Of a stretch of 64,000 nucleotides of DNA, positions 49,001 to 59,529 are shown piece by piece (position 1 is the first letter of the stretch; each line of letters begins with the position of its first letter). The translations under genes and the position numbers were made by a program. Where the stretch lies: assembly GCA_021186555.1 (NCBI GenBank), contig JAJKFL010000004.1:25510406-25574405 (forward strand), written 5' to 3'. This DNA comes from Reticulitermes speratus. Taxonomy: Eukaryota > Arthropoda > Insecta > Blattodea > Rhinotermitidae. The notes under the pieces were generated by a model. That model had not been told where the DNA came from and did not search any database. It was given only the letters and a program-made list of their open reading frames with translations.

Positions 49001-52000
49001 CGGGCATCAGTGTGAACAGTACTATGAGACTGCAGAACTGTCTTTTGGGAAAAACATTTTCCACATTCTTCACACCTGAAACAGTAATCACTTTAATTAC
49101 AGTACCAGTTTAATTAAAAAGCCTGGCTAAGAGAGTATGAACAAATGTAACCACAGTTAAAATGTGTGTAAAAGCGCAATTAAAAAAAAACCGATGGACG
49201 CAGTTGCCAATGTACACCACATAGACTTACAAATCTGTTCCAGTGTTTCTTCATTCATCAGATTCACTCTAGCATACATCCTTCACTGTTAAACACTTTC
49301 CATTTCCAAAACAGTTTGGGTAACTGGTCTTTTAAAGTTCAAATAAATAAGTGATTTATGTTTCTAATAACTTTTCTATAATGCAAAACAAGCTAAAAAT
49401 AGCACAGCAAAACACAACTTAAGATTAAGCTTCGTTATTTCCCAATATCCAGTGATGTAAGTAACTTAAATAGTGTCTATATAAATATACGTGACACACA
49501 AAAACCCTCATAATTCATAGAAGAAACAGCCAGAAAACCCAGTTAAACAACGTTAATTAAGCACCTGTTCTAAGCTATTCTATTCATATGGTAAAGCTAC
49601 ATATTACAAAAATCAAAATAACATTGCAACATCCAACATGTTATATAATAAAATTTGAGGATGCTTATTGTACTGAATGTTAAGACTGTGGTTTTCTGGG
49701 ATGTGATGCTACGTAGTGTGGTACTGCCACATCCATGAAAACCCAAGTCTTAATTCTACATCCATTTTACATACGACAAGCAAAAGTGCTCATTATTCAC
49801 ATGCCATTTGGTTGCTTTCCCTGTCAAAATCATAATACGTACCAGCAAAAACATTAAACAATGAATAACACTCAAAATAAGAAATGAAAGAAACCTTATG
49901 TAATTTCAAAAATGGGAATGAGCATGTAAACCACATAACAAAATTCTCCTGCAATACTTGACATCATTTTAACAGCTATGGCAACTGCACAGTGCCTGCC
50001 TTCCATGTGCTTCTCAATTCATAAATCAGTATTATGCCAGTGTTGAAAAATAAACACATAATTACAGTAAAACCCCGATTTAATGTTCCTGGATTTTGTG
50101 ATGATTTTTTCATGTCCCGACAATAGCTCCATATAAACAATGTATTATTTTCCTGCATTTAGTGAATCCCAATTTAGAGAAAAACCTACACTTAGTGGAA
50201 AAATATTACGTGCTCATACTTCAATTGTTATTTGATGTTTCCCGCATTTAGTAAATTTTTTCATAAAAAAAAAAAAAAAAAAAAAAAATTACATATTGTA
50301 CGTAAAAATTACGATATATGCTCGAAACATTGAGGCAATGGCCTGCCACGATGGAAACACCGGTTCCCGTTAGATCACCGAACATCGTTGGGCCGGGATA
50401 GCGCCTTGATGGGTAATCGTCCAGGAGTGCCTATGTCTAAGTGAGATAAAGTAGTGTGAAATATGCGTAAGCGCAATGGTAGGGGAAACTGTGACGTAAT
50501 CACTTAGCCAGTCCATTACTCCGATCCTGATGATGTAATGCCTGTCCCCTCTCTGTCTACCTTATCTAGAAATTGTTTAAAGATTTATGTCAACTTTGAA
50601 AATACTTTTAAATTTTTGAAATTATTTTTTGTAATCATGATTCATTACAGAAAATTTCATTTTCAATAGCAATAAGGCTTGCTTGTCTCTGGAATTTGTT
50701 TCTAAATGTTTATTTTAAAAATATTAATATAAGTATTGTGCATACAACGTTGAAAAATGGATTTTTATTATAGAGACCATAATGGAACTAATAAACAAGC
50801 AAAAAAGATAAATTTAACTCATTTTAATTGAAAACCTCCAGTTGATGAAAACCTCAATTTAGTGAAATATATTCTAATCCCCCAGCAATTCATTAAATAG
50901 GGGTTTTACTGTATATACCTAATCTCTTAGCAGCACATAAACCTATTCTAAATCTACAGTACTGTACAGCACAAAAGCAGCCAGGAATCCTGCGGCAGTA
51001 GAACAGTACTTGTAAATAACACATGCAACTGGCAATGTGCCTGGCAACCTTGTTCCCTGCCACTCAGTGATGCTTTGAGGCAGACAGCAATTAACACTGA
51101 TACAAGATATCACAAAATTGCAGTGGGACTGCAGGAAACTAACTACAGGTGAGTGTTTACTATCACGGAGATTTTTAAACCCCTGCACTTGAAACAGTGC
51201 AAGTAAACAGAGTAATAATTGATCAATCTGAACTGTAAAATGTACACAGCACATCATGCACGTGAAAAGTATAATAGTGTTTTTAGTTATAATCCAGGAA
51301 CCAATTTCATTCTGAAGACAAGAAATAACAAATAATTTTACTTGAACTCAAGACTATTACATCTGTCTCTTACCTGAATTTCTTGGGGTTACGATGCAAT
51401 TTTACATGTCTTGCAAAACTTCTATACCGGGTGTACACTTTAGCACACTGAATACACTTGAAATTAGGGGGCTGGTTATGTTCCATTTGATGGTGGGTTC
51501 TCAGTTCTTGTAATGTTGGTAACACCATAGTACAGTCAGTACACTGCCAGGAGTATCCTTCAAGGACAGCTTTCGGACGTGGGGGTTTGATAATCATTGG
51601 TTTCGGTTCCCGTTCCTTTTTTTTCCTACCTGGACGTTTTCGTTCAGATTTAACCATTGTTTCAACAGGCTTTTCCTTTTCCTCTTCTGGTTTTCCCTCC
51701 ACTTCTTTTTCTGTTGCTTTCACTTTTTCCTTGTCTTCTTCTTTCCCTTTCTCTTTTTGTTTTTCTTTCTTTTCACTTTTAACCTTTAGCACACGTTCTT
51801 TACGTTGGGAAGTGTCTTTAATTTGCACTCGTTCCTTTAGAGGAAGTCGTTCCTTTGTAACCGGACGTTCTTTTGGAGGAGGGCGGTCTTTCAAGGGCTG
51901 GCATTCTTTCAAAGGCTGACGCTCTTTCATAGGTGGTCGCTCTTTCGGTACGACACGTTCCTTCACAGTCAATGTTCGTTTCACAGGAATACGCCGCTTC

Positions 52001-55000
52001 CGTCGAGATGATGCAGAAATTCCAATTTCTGGAATAGAATCAAATTAAATATTAAAAATTGAAAATGAACAGTAAATATAATGCTGTTCAATTTATTATA
52101 GTGAACCATGGACAGTGCAAGAAACTTATATTCCTACTGCATATTTCATCACATTTCACTTCTGATATCACCCTGCCTCTCTTCTTCCTGCAATATTTCT
52201 CGGTGCAAAAATTTACACTGTATTACAAGAAGTGGAATTTTGATTTCAGCAAATACAGAAGATATTATTTTAAATTTCTTATAAACTGTTAGGCTTGAAC
52301 TAAAGAAAAAATTCACCTGTCCACTCATCTGAACAAGTGAGAAACTGTGGATGATAAGTAGAAAAATATTCCATATAATACATACAGTCTATTACTGACA
52401 GTAAAATATACAACATGACAGATATTTTATTCAAACAATCAACTAAACCAGTCTTTGTTGTTATCATTCCATGCTTCAGTTTATGATATTTGTTATTAAC
52501 TGTACCTGTCAGCTTACCTCCTTTGTGTCTAAGAAAAAGTAACTGTTCTTTTAGCTTTAAACCAAAGCAGCAGTACCCACTAGAAACCAAGTGAGGGCAG
52601 TAATACATTTCCCAGTATATCACTGGATGTCATTACATGCCTACTGGGTAAAGCCAAAAGATACTTATACTCAATCTAAAAATACAAAGCTGCTAGGATT
52701 TAGTGACATATCTTTGCAAAAATGCAAATTTCAATAACGAAAACCTAAATACAAAGCTGCTGGGATTTAGTGACATACCTTTGCAAAAATGCAAATTTCA
52801 ATAACGAAAACCTGTCAAACATAACCTGAAGACTTCTGACATATTTGCCAACAAAATGCGTCATACAAAATTTGTAAATATATTTATGGCCTTATATCAT
52901 AAAACATTTCACATACCTAGGTGTAACAGATAATCAACTGTCTTTAACTGAAAAGCAAACATTTACTTTGCATGGCTGTGATGCTGACAGTTTACATTTA
53001 ATGGTATAACACCCATGCTCCACATTTCTCAAAGACTTGCCATACAAAATTTTAGGCTTCTTAAAAGAGTCAACAGTGCTGATTTTTAAGATTCAAGTCT
53101 TCTGGAATATGATGCTGTGTTGATTAGTAAATAGTTACCAACATTTTGGAGGAGCTCACAGCCTCATCACTCTGAAGACGGAGGCAGCAAGCTCCTCTGA
53201 AACGTCAGTAACAATTTACACATCAGCATGGCATCATATATCAGACAACTTGAATCTTCATCAACACCAGTGTGAAAACCCCAAATCACACAGTACTAAT
53301 TTTTCTCTGACTGCAGAAAATGGCTACAATTATTGTACAATTAATTGTGGTTAAATTTACACTCTAAAGGTAATAGCACATCTTCATTACATGATTCACA
53401 AAATTCATCAAAGTCTTTCAATGCATGATGGTCAGTCTGAAAATCACAAAAATCATCCTCTTTATTTACAAGTTATTAGTGGAAGCAACGAAACATATAA
53501 GACAGCTGCAGTAAGCAAGCTGACATAGGCAGCAATGATTCTGACTTGTATTCAAGAGGTGGCAGCTTCAAATCTTGGCCATGACACCAACTATTGTAAC
53601 ACAGGATTTTCTTTGGTTGGCTTTCTTCAGTCCCTCCACACAAATGCAGGAATAATGCCTTCAAATAGGTCATGAATGCTTCTTTCCACATCCTTCCCAA
53701 TTCATTATTCACTCATCCTACCACGGTCTCAGATAATGACTGCTTCATTAAATAAGGCATAAATAAATTTACAAAACTCTGCCACTTGAGGGAACCAGCA
53801 AGATGAATTATTTTAGCATTGTTCAGTCTGTGCATTGTTCTGATCAATGCAGTCAATTTTATTGCACCAGCATTCATATGTGAATAGTAGTGTGCATTTA
53901 GTTGGTGCAATAAAATTGACTACAGCAAGATGAAGTTCATTTTAGACATTCTGTGATTCATGCGAGATTCCAGACTTCTGCTGCAGTGTAGCTGATGCCT
54001 TCACTCTTCTGGATGTTATGCAGCACAGGTTGGCTGCTAGTTTCTGACATCTTGGGACAGTCCATTGTTTCCATTTTCAAGAGTCAAGCAGGCCGATAGG
54101 CTGTCCCAAAACATTGGTAACTAGCTGCCAACCTACATCATGTAACATCCCAGAAGAGTGAAGACATTTTGCCATTCAATTCAAGAAAAAGCAGAAACGA
54201 AATATTCTGCTCCAGTGTGTTTTAAAACTGTCTGCAGCACCTATAGGACCAGTTAACATGTATGATCATGTTCTGAAGAAATTCTATATGCTTCTGAAGT
54301 AAAGAAATTCTGATTAGCCATTTTTAATTTATCTTTAGTAAGAATCTGTAATGTCAAATTTCACATGTATGAACATACGTACAACATACCACAGGAGAGA
54401 AGGTAAAGATAAAGCTGTCCATGTGTCAGAGCACCACATCATGAACACATATAGGGCATGTGGAGGTAAAGTTCCATGCATTCTTAATCTCAGCACTAGA
54501 TGCAGTGAGCTCACTGGACAGAGGAATGAGAAGAAATACTCATACTTCTTGGAAATGTAAGAAAACAAGATAAAACATTAAATATTTTCATTATTTATTT
54601 ATGCATACTGCATTCTTAACACAGACCAAGTCAGTTTCATCATGTTCACTAATAAACTGTGTTACTGCACTTTTAATATGGACCACTTGTTTCAACTTTC
54701 ATTGCAATTCTAATGAGATGGGGCGAAAGGAAAGTTCTGTAGCAGCAGCAGCAGCAGCAGCAGTAGGCACAACAAAGAATGATGATGATGGTGGTGGTGG
54801 TGGTGATGTACAATTGTGGTGCATGCACGCGAGCGTGTATGCACGTGCTCTGGTGCATGTATGCATATGCAGGTCCAAGCACGCATACCAGTGGCACAGC
54901 TAGAATTTTTAGGCTCTTTGGCAAAACTTACCAGTGGGCCCTGTCATACCCATATGATACATGGCCACCTCATAAAATTGTCACAAACAGACTTGGCTTT

Positions 55001-57954
55001 CAAATTAAGTTGTTTATTCAAATCTTTTTTTTTTTGTTTGAATATTCATAAATACACAGGAATTTGCCTGAATAGTGGGTGGTGTTCAGTTAGCATAAAA
55101 ACAATAATTTGTTGTGATGAGCTTGTGGCTGCTTTGCTTTACATACTCTTGCTCTATGGTACCTACACGCCTTAAATGTACATGGCAAGACACACATACA
55201 CACATATATGTACATACAAATATACTTATAATCTGTTCACTTTCTGGTTTCATCAGTGGCCACCAAGAAAAAGTCACTGAGTAATGGCAAAAATGGCTTC
55301 TGAGAATCACAATCTAAAACTGTTTTCACACTCAGATATTTAGTGGCATTAAACCTCGATATACGTCCTCAAGTTTCATCACCCCAACACAAAAACTCCA
55401 ACCCAGCTTGACACAATCTTGTGTCACTACAATCCACATATGATACATGTACAATATCACAGCCTATTTCCTGCATGTACATGTGCATACAGACACAAAT
55501 GTAAATACACACACATGCAACTACTGTTTGTGTACGTTTATAAATATGTGCATGTGCATGAGTACATGTATGTATGAGCATGTGCACACACTCTTTCAAT
55601 TGTTTTAGTTTGGCAGCAGGAATGACCAAAAACTAAATGCATTTGGTCTGTGACAGTCTACTAACATATAAAAATGTAGCTTTCCTATTGGTTTCCTCAT
55701 TCCTACTGTGGATCTTACATACATCATACAACACCCATAAACAGTAAACACATTCACACCACCTTGTGCCAGCATATACATTAGCCATGGCTGTTAAAAG
55801 TGACACAAAAATATTGCAGTAGAGTTTGTAGATTCCATTTGAATCCTCTTTAAACTTTTAAAGCCCAGTGGTAACTGCATCCACCACTTGCTGTAACACT
55901 AAGCAACTCTACATTTTTCCACTTAGTATACTGATATATTTCCTGCAATTCTCACAACAAATACTGATTTTCATAAACACAATTTACTGGTTGGTCTTTA
56001 TAATGGACATCGAATGCATTCTCTGAGGTAGAAACTGTATTTTTATATAATTTTACCTCAGTGGATTAATGACATGAATATACTTCCAATTTCTTATCAC
56101 CATTATTTTTTTAAAGGTAAGGTACTTTATATTATGACATTGGCAAGGAAAACAACCATATCAGAGGCAAGTAACAGGTAAATCTGTTTGTCTGCATGAG
56201 GCATATACAACTGAAAACCATCTGTGGCACTGCTGTGGCAGTGTGGGTGATGCAATTAATTGACTCAGTAAACACACTGGCAGACACTTGAATACAACAG
56301 CACAGATGACTGGCTGAGTAGCTAGTATGGACTAACATTATAGCACAGCTTAAAAATAGTGAACCAGTTGGTGAATCCATCCAAACAGTACCAGACGGAC
56401 ATTGAGGGATGCCTGCTTCTGGAGTTAAAATCATGTAATGACAGAGTCAGTGCAAACCCTTACTGTCAAATGCTTCAAAAGCTGCTACCACAATCACGAA
56501 CAAATGACAGGGTAAATTCAGTGGTAGCTTCATCCTGCTGCACAATAATGCTACCCCATTCAGCCCATAGAGTTCAGGACCAAACAAGTGCTGTGTGATG
56601 GGAGCAGCTCAAACATCATGCACACAGCCTGAACTTAATGTCATGTGATTTTTACATCTTTGGACTGTTAAAGAAAGCCCTCAGAGACTGTATACCAGGG
56701 TCAACCAAATTGTAGCTTGTGGGCACCATGTTGCCCGCGACACGGTGTTATGTTGCCAGCGGAGACATTTTAAATGAGAAAACGTTCTTTAAACCATTTC
56801 CCTGGCACAGCCAAGACAAAATGTCGAAGAAATTTTTAAAATGTATGAGCTGTTTATTTATGGAGACATATATTGCATTACTAATTAATTTTGTAAAAAT
56901 GTGCTCAAATAGCGATACCCTAGCCTAGGCTGTGAACTGAAGTTCTTATAAATTTTTCCTGTTATTATCAGTGATTTTTATTACACTTGATGTACACAAA
57001 AATACAGTTAAATTACACATATAATTTACACATATTCATTTTTCATTCTGTGTACACAATTTTGTGTTCCCGAACACAGACCAAATTTTGTCCAATTTGC
57101 CTGCAGTAAGTAAAATGCTGAGCAGGCCTGCTATATATTCACATCAAATGATGATGTGCAGAAGGCTATGTTACAGTGCCAAACGAATTCTTTGCAAAGA
57201 GGATATGCTGACTTCTGCATCAATGGAACTTCTGTCTGAATGCCTGTGGTGATTTTTTCCAGCTGCTGTAATACCTTCACCCATGATCATCCTCAAACAG
57301 GTTTAAGTTTTACATGCCTCATAATAATAACGAGAAATACTGCCTGAATCAACACCATGTTTTATACTACAACAAAATAAACAAAGAGTTATTATGATTG
57401 CAGAGAAGAAAAACTACTTGCTGCATTAACAAGTGTCCTGACACTGAATAATTTCTGTTGTTAGAAAATAAAGTAACTTACTCTGAGGAGAGACATTTGC
57501 TTCTTTGTCTGATAACACACACTCTAAAAATTCAGGTGGCTCAGCATCTCCTTCAGTTGATTCATCCTACAACATGCAATAGAATAAGGCATAAAAACAA
57601 ATCAACAATTAAACCAGAGAGAGTGGCCACTGTAAGCATTGTATCACCAAAGCAGAAATCACCAAAACACCTAATTTATGTGTTACTGATCTTGGTCATA
57701 TCAAGTAGTCTGGACAAAGCACCAGTAAATGAACAAGCCTAAATATGGGAGTGAATGTGTTGATACAAGGAGGCCACTAGTGAGGAAAAGTGAATGGGGT
57801 TCAGCACTTCTAATGAGAGAACACATACAATGTGGACAGAATATTTAACTTCTTGAAATGATAAGCATACCTCATCTACAGCAGTACACTCAGGAGGCTG
57901 GTCACATTCATTATTATTGTCATCATCATCATCTTCATCATCTTCTTCTTCATC

Positions 57955-57989
<35 letters not shown>

Positions 57990-59057
57990 AATCTTCTTCT
58001 TCTCCTCCTCCTCCCCCTTCTACCTTTTCCTTGGGTGGACAACTTGGAAGTTCAAACTGTACTAGCCTAAGCTGACGTTCAGGCTCCAGCTCAGGTTCAG
58101 GTTCCTTCTTTACCTCTTTCTTGTTGGAGGCCACCAACTTTGGATCGAATAAGATTTGGAGCGATAACTGTGCACGAGAACTTGTTTCGAAGAAGTCAAA
58201 ATACTGGTTCAATTTGGCACAGCAATCAATACACACAGTCTTTGGCAGGGGGTCTTCTGGATACAACTGGAAGACATCCGTTATCAATAGGTGAGTGACA
58301 TGATGTTTTGCAGGGTACGCTGTGCAGAAATAATATTAGACTTACTCATATCAATCAGCTAAATTTAATTTATAATTAACGAATTAAACAAACAAACAGA
58401 ATTAGCCTCAACTTTATTTTCAACGTATATACACAAGGGATTAAAATTTTCCTGTATGTGGCTTATACTATTCCAAGTAACATACATTACTTTACTACAT
58501 ACAAATCATTCTTACAATTCAGGTAATATGTAAAATTTGGTATTCCTTCGCCAACAGTTACGAAAATCAACCAGGTATCAGTCATACAACCCCTCTGATT
58601 GAATAAATTTAAGATTTTGACAACTGAGAGTTTTCTTAGTTAAATACACACCAACAGCAGAAAAGGTAGTAGTGATAAATGAACTAGGCACTCCCAGTGA
58701 AATTAACTGTCCACATTTATTACCTTATTCGAAATTAACTGTGTGGTTTTAAATAACACACACTTATAACACGTCTTACACTTACGGTACGTGGAGGTTA
58801 TAATTTAAAATACCTGAATCAATGAAGGCCATTTCAGACCGAATTAATAGACGTTACATGTTTACGGTTAATACACTAAACCGGCTAGAACGTAATTTTG
58901 TACTACAGAATATGGATATTAGTTGTTACCTTACCCAGATCTGCAGACATTGAATGATCTTTGTCGCTAGGTTCAATTTCTGCCCCTCTTCTTCGTAAAT
59001 TCTAACGAAACTATCCCTTTCCTGGGCACATAAACGGCATAGTTTATTGTTTCCCAT
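42486..59057 (-). CDS. ZAD/C2H2 zinc-finger protein, nine exons, 847 residues
   Basis: A probable nuclear DNA-binding transcription regulator. Exons, in coding order: 59,057-58,935; 58,266-57,871; 57,566-57,482; 52,028-51,374; 49,075-48,878; 48,708-48,541; 46,778-46,586; 44,652-44,488; 43,046-42,486. All introns are GT-AG and phases agree, giving 2,544 coding bases. Residues 1-65 or so form a ZAD (CRLC ... CIDC), the arthropod dimerisation domain. A D/E run (about 120-160) and a basic K/E/P linker (200-340) follow, then ten C2H2 fingers (about 345-660) and an N/S/T/G-rich tail. The start is fixed by an in-frame TGA two codons upstream. Introns hold many mobile elements. The ZAD-ZNF assignment is secure; DNA target and orthologue are unknown. 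Confidence 0.93.
43797..43998 (-). mobile_element. SINE family A in intron 8, CpG-decayed
   Basis: Same blocks as the 7.7-kb copy, but CACGCCCCGGCCGC is CATGCCCTGGCTGC here and CAACGCC is TGATGCC: nearly all differences in these blocks are CpG transitions. The tRNA-like head is lost. Confidence 0.85.
44260..44455 (-). pseudogene. LINE ORF2 fragment in intron 8
   Basis: Matches 35,640-35,780 in the same orientation (CACCCTGTTCTCAAACACCC, AAGTTTCACGCCAATATAAC, TATTTAATCTTTAATAG). It ends about 30 bases from the exon 8 donor. Confidence 0.6.
44488..44652 (-). CDS. ZAD-ZNF exon 8 (end of finger 9, finger 10)
   Basis: [14 protein letters not shown] supplies the histidines of finger 9 and the linker; finger 10 is [20 protein letters not shown] with RH. 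Donor GTATGG, phase 0. Confidence 0.93.
45170..45310 (+). repeat. Family P single arm in intron 7
   Basis: CTTGAAGAAGGAAGAG, then CTCTGAAATATCAGTAATTAC, then CAAATCCCAGAAGACTTGAA: a decayed arm including the outer tip. Confidence 0.6.
46586..46778 (-). CDS. ZAD-ZNF exon 7 (rest of finger 7, finger 8, most of 9)
   Basis: [51 protein letters not shown]. The donor GTGAGT falls in phase 0, before the histidines of finger 9, which come from exon 8. Confidence 0.94.
48180..48330 (+). pseudogene. Possible LINE fragment in intron 6
   Basis: One frame reads [20 protein letters not shown] followed by QIRSVSNR, resembling the RT C-terminal stretch of a third LINE lineage. Short and uncertain. Confidence 0.35.
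48541..48708 (-). CDS. ZAD-ZNF exon 6 (rest of finger 5, finger 6, start of 7)
   Basis: 168 bases, exactly two 28-residue finger repeats, with phase 2 at both ends and both introns at the same finger position. Carries [17 protein letters not shown] and [20 protein letters not shown], then CPVCGK. Classical TGE(K/R) linkers are present. Confidence 0.94.
48878..49075 (-). CDS. ZAD-ZNF exon 5 (fingers 3-4, start of 5)
   Basis: Encodes [40 protein letters not shown] and the first Cys pair of finger 5 (CDICHK). The intron cuts the codon right after C-x2-C-x-K, phase 2. Confidence 0.94.
49681..49752. repeat. 72-bp palindrome, family P tips, in intron 4
   Basis: TAAGACTGTGGTTTTCTGGG on the left faces the reverse complement TAAGACTTGGGTTTTCATGG on the right. 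It is a family P dimer reduced to its outer ends, without the hammerhead-like core. Confidence 0.72.
50065..50911. mobile_element. Tigger-like MITE in intron 4
   Basis: The inverted ends CAGTAAAACCCCGATTTAAT and (reverse complement of right) CAGTAAAACCCCTATTTAAT are flanked by TA at 50,063-50,064 and 50,912-50,913. Subterminal ATTTAGTGAA-type motifs recur on both sides. 847 bp, no transposase; contains an A-run (about 50,263-50,288) and the 5S-derived segment. Confidence 0.9.
50340..50431 (+). repeat. 5S rRNA-derived segment inside the MITE
   Basis: GGCCTGCCACGATGGAAACA, CCGGTTCCCG, GATCACCGAA, GTTGGGC, CTTGATGGGTAATCGTCC and AGGAGTGCC follow the order and spacing of 5S rRNA from about base 7 to base 98, with a short deletion and substitutions. 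It is too diverged to act as rRNA; parts of the internal pol III promoter are recognisable. Confidence 0.75.
51374..52028 (-). CDS. ZAD-ZNF exon 4 (basic linker, fingers 1-2)
   Basis: Begins [20 protein letters not shown], a likely nuclear localisation signal, then repeated KERPP / [12 protein letters not shown] units and a K/E-rich segment predicted to be helical and charged. [12 protein letters not shown] resembles an AT-hook-like or NLS patch. Fingers 1 (CTDC ... HHQMEH) and 2 (CIQC ... HVKLH) close the exon. Ends in phase 2. Confidence 0.93.
52680..52813. repeat. Tandem duplication, 67-bp unit x2, intron 3
   Basis: The unit starting AAATACAAAGCTGCT at 52,680 is repeated at 52,747 with only two differences, so it is recent. 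Confidence 0.95.
53089..53257. repeat. Family P palindrome in intron 3
   Basis: The arms begin AGATTCAAGTCTTCTGG (left) and AGATTCAAGTTGTCTGA (right, reverse complement), centre 53,173. The right arm has CTGAAGA (53,172-53,178), hairpin GGAGG-c-AGC / GCT-CCTCT (53,180-53,198), GAAAC (53,199-53,203), GTCA, GTA (53,208-53,210). Confidence 0.82.
53490..53715 (+). mobile_element. SINE family D, decayed
   Basis: Shares with 40,795-40,985 the B-box-like region (GGTGGCAGCTTCAAATCTTG) and TTCAGTCCCTCCACACAAAT, then a similar 3' part (CCTTCCCAATTCATTATTC). Confidence 0.55.
53999..54163. repeat. Family P palindrome in intron 3
   Basis: CTTCACTCTTCTGGATGTTA (left) faces the reverse complement of CATCCCAGAAGAGTGAAG (right), centre 54,081. 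The right arm has GGCCGATAGGCTGTCCC, AAAACATTGGTAAC. Confidence 0.8.
54395..54515 (-). mobile_element. SINE family A, truncated
   Basis: GGTAAAGTTCCATGCATTC, then TTAATCTCAGCACTAGATGC; the 3' half only. Confidence 0.6.
54738..54808. repeat. (CAG)n and (GAT/GGT)n microsatellites
   Basis: Seven or so AGC triplets, a short break, then GATGATGATGGTGGTGGTGG. Intronic. Confidence 0.92.
55190..55590. repeat. (CA)n and TGCATG/TACATG-rich low-complexity clusters
   Basis: Two patches, about 55,190-55,230 (CACACATACACACATATATG) and 55,460-55,590 (GCATGTGCATGAGTACATG). Open frames here are by-products. Confidence 0.75.
55855..55965. repeat. Interspersed repeat H, copy 1
   Basis: AAAGCCCAGTGGTAACTGCA, then TTGCTGTAACACTAAG, then ATTCTCACAACAAATA matches 59,325-59,445 in the same direction. 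Family unknown. Confidence 0.6.
56404..56690 (+). pseudogene. mariner-type transposase remnant in intron 3
   Basis: The translation gives [20 protein letters not shown] (usually ...FL..GTTVNSERY...), then [14 protein letters not shown], then [20 protein letters not shown] and KKALRD, matching the last part of mariner transposases (HDNARPHTA ... SPDLSPCDFHLF). A stop and losses of the catalytic acids show it is dead. Confidence 0.75.
57482..57566 (-). CDS. ZAD-ZNF exon 3
   Basis: 28 codons plus one base ([18 protein letters not shown] ...), acidic. Acceptor TTGTAG, donor GTAAGT, phase 1. It is short but needed, because it joins exon 2 (phase 0) to exon 4 in frame. Confidence 0.85.
57871..58266 (-). 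CDS. ZAD-ZNF exon 2 (ZAD second half, acidic run)
   Basis: Starts [16 protein letters not shown], carrying the second ZAD Cys pair, then a helix with NQYFDFFE. An E/P-rich stretch is followed by GGGGG and a run of aspartate and glutamate encoded by GAT/GAA triplets (about 57,915-58,010), i.e. a coding microsatellite likely to vary in length. Donor GTATGC, phase 0. Confidence 0.92.
58935..59057 (-). CDS. ZAD-ZNF exon 1
   Basis: Encodes 41 residues starting [17 protein letters not shown] and ending KIIQCLQIW, the first half of the ZAD including its first Cys pair. The start ATG is at 59,057-59,055; the donor is GTAAGG; phase 0. Confidence 0.92.
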
Positions 59058-59324
59058 GTCTCAGCATCTAATGATTGACAGTTTACGTCAGTACAAACAA
59101 CATAACTTTGTTTATAAACAACTCCAAAACACACAATTCTCGCATTCCCGACCCAATTCACAAAAAAAAAGTTACGTGCAATTTACGAACGCTGATCACA
59201 GAGCGCAGCACTACGTATGAACGTGTTGAATGGATCGATAGTCCGTACGTCTGTGCATGATCTGTACGAACTTAGTACCTTACGCCATTTGCAGTCAACA
59301 TTCCAAGCGCCTAATTTTAACCCG

Positions 59325-59445
59325 TTGTAGCCCAGTGGTAAATATATCCACACATGCTGTAACATTAAGAAAGTCTTTCTTTTATCACCGCATTCCCTTC
59401 GTGTGTTTCATATGATTCTCACAATAAGTATATATGTACCTTTCG
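59325..59445. repeat. Interspersed repeat H, copy 2
   Basis: GTAGCCCAGTGGTAAATATA, then ATGCTGTAACATTAAG, then ATTCTCACAATAAGTA; see 55,855-55,965. Confidence 0.6.
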
Positions 59446-59529
59446 AAAGTTTGTGTTTCTGCACCACATTTTAGAGTCTACATTTTTTGTCATATTGTTC
59501 AAATTGCTTTTTACTCAAAAATTTAAGTC

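Noticed and set aside
51587..51919. 110-residue plus-strand frame
   Set aside because: Antisense shadow of the K/E-rich linker exon of the zinc-finger gene.
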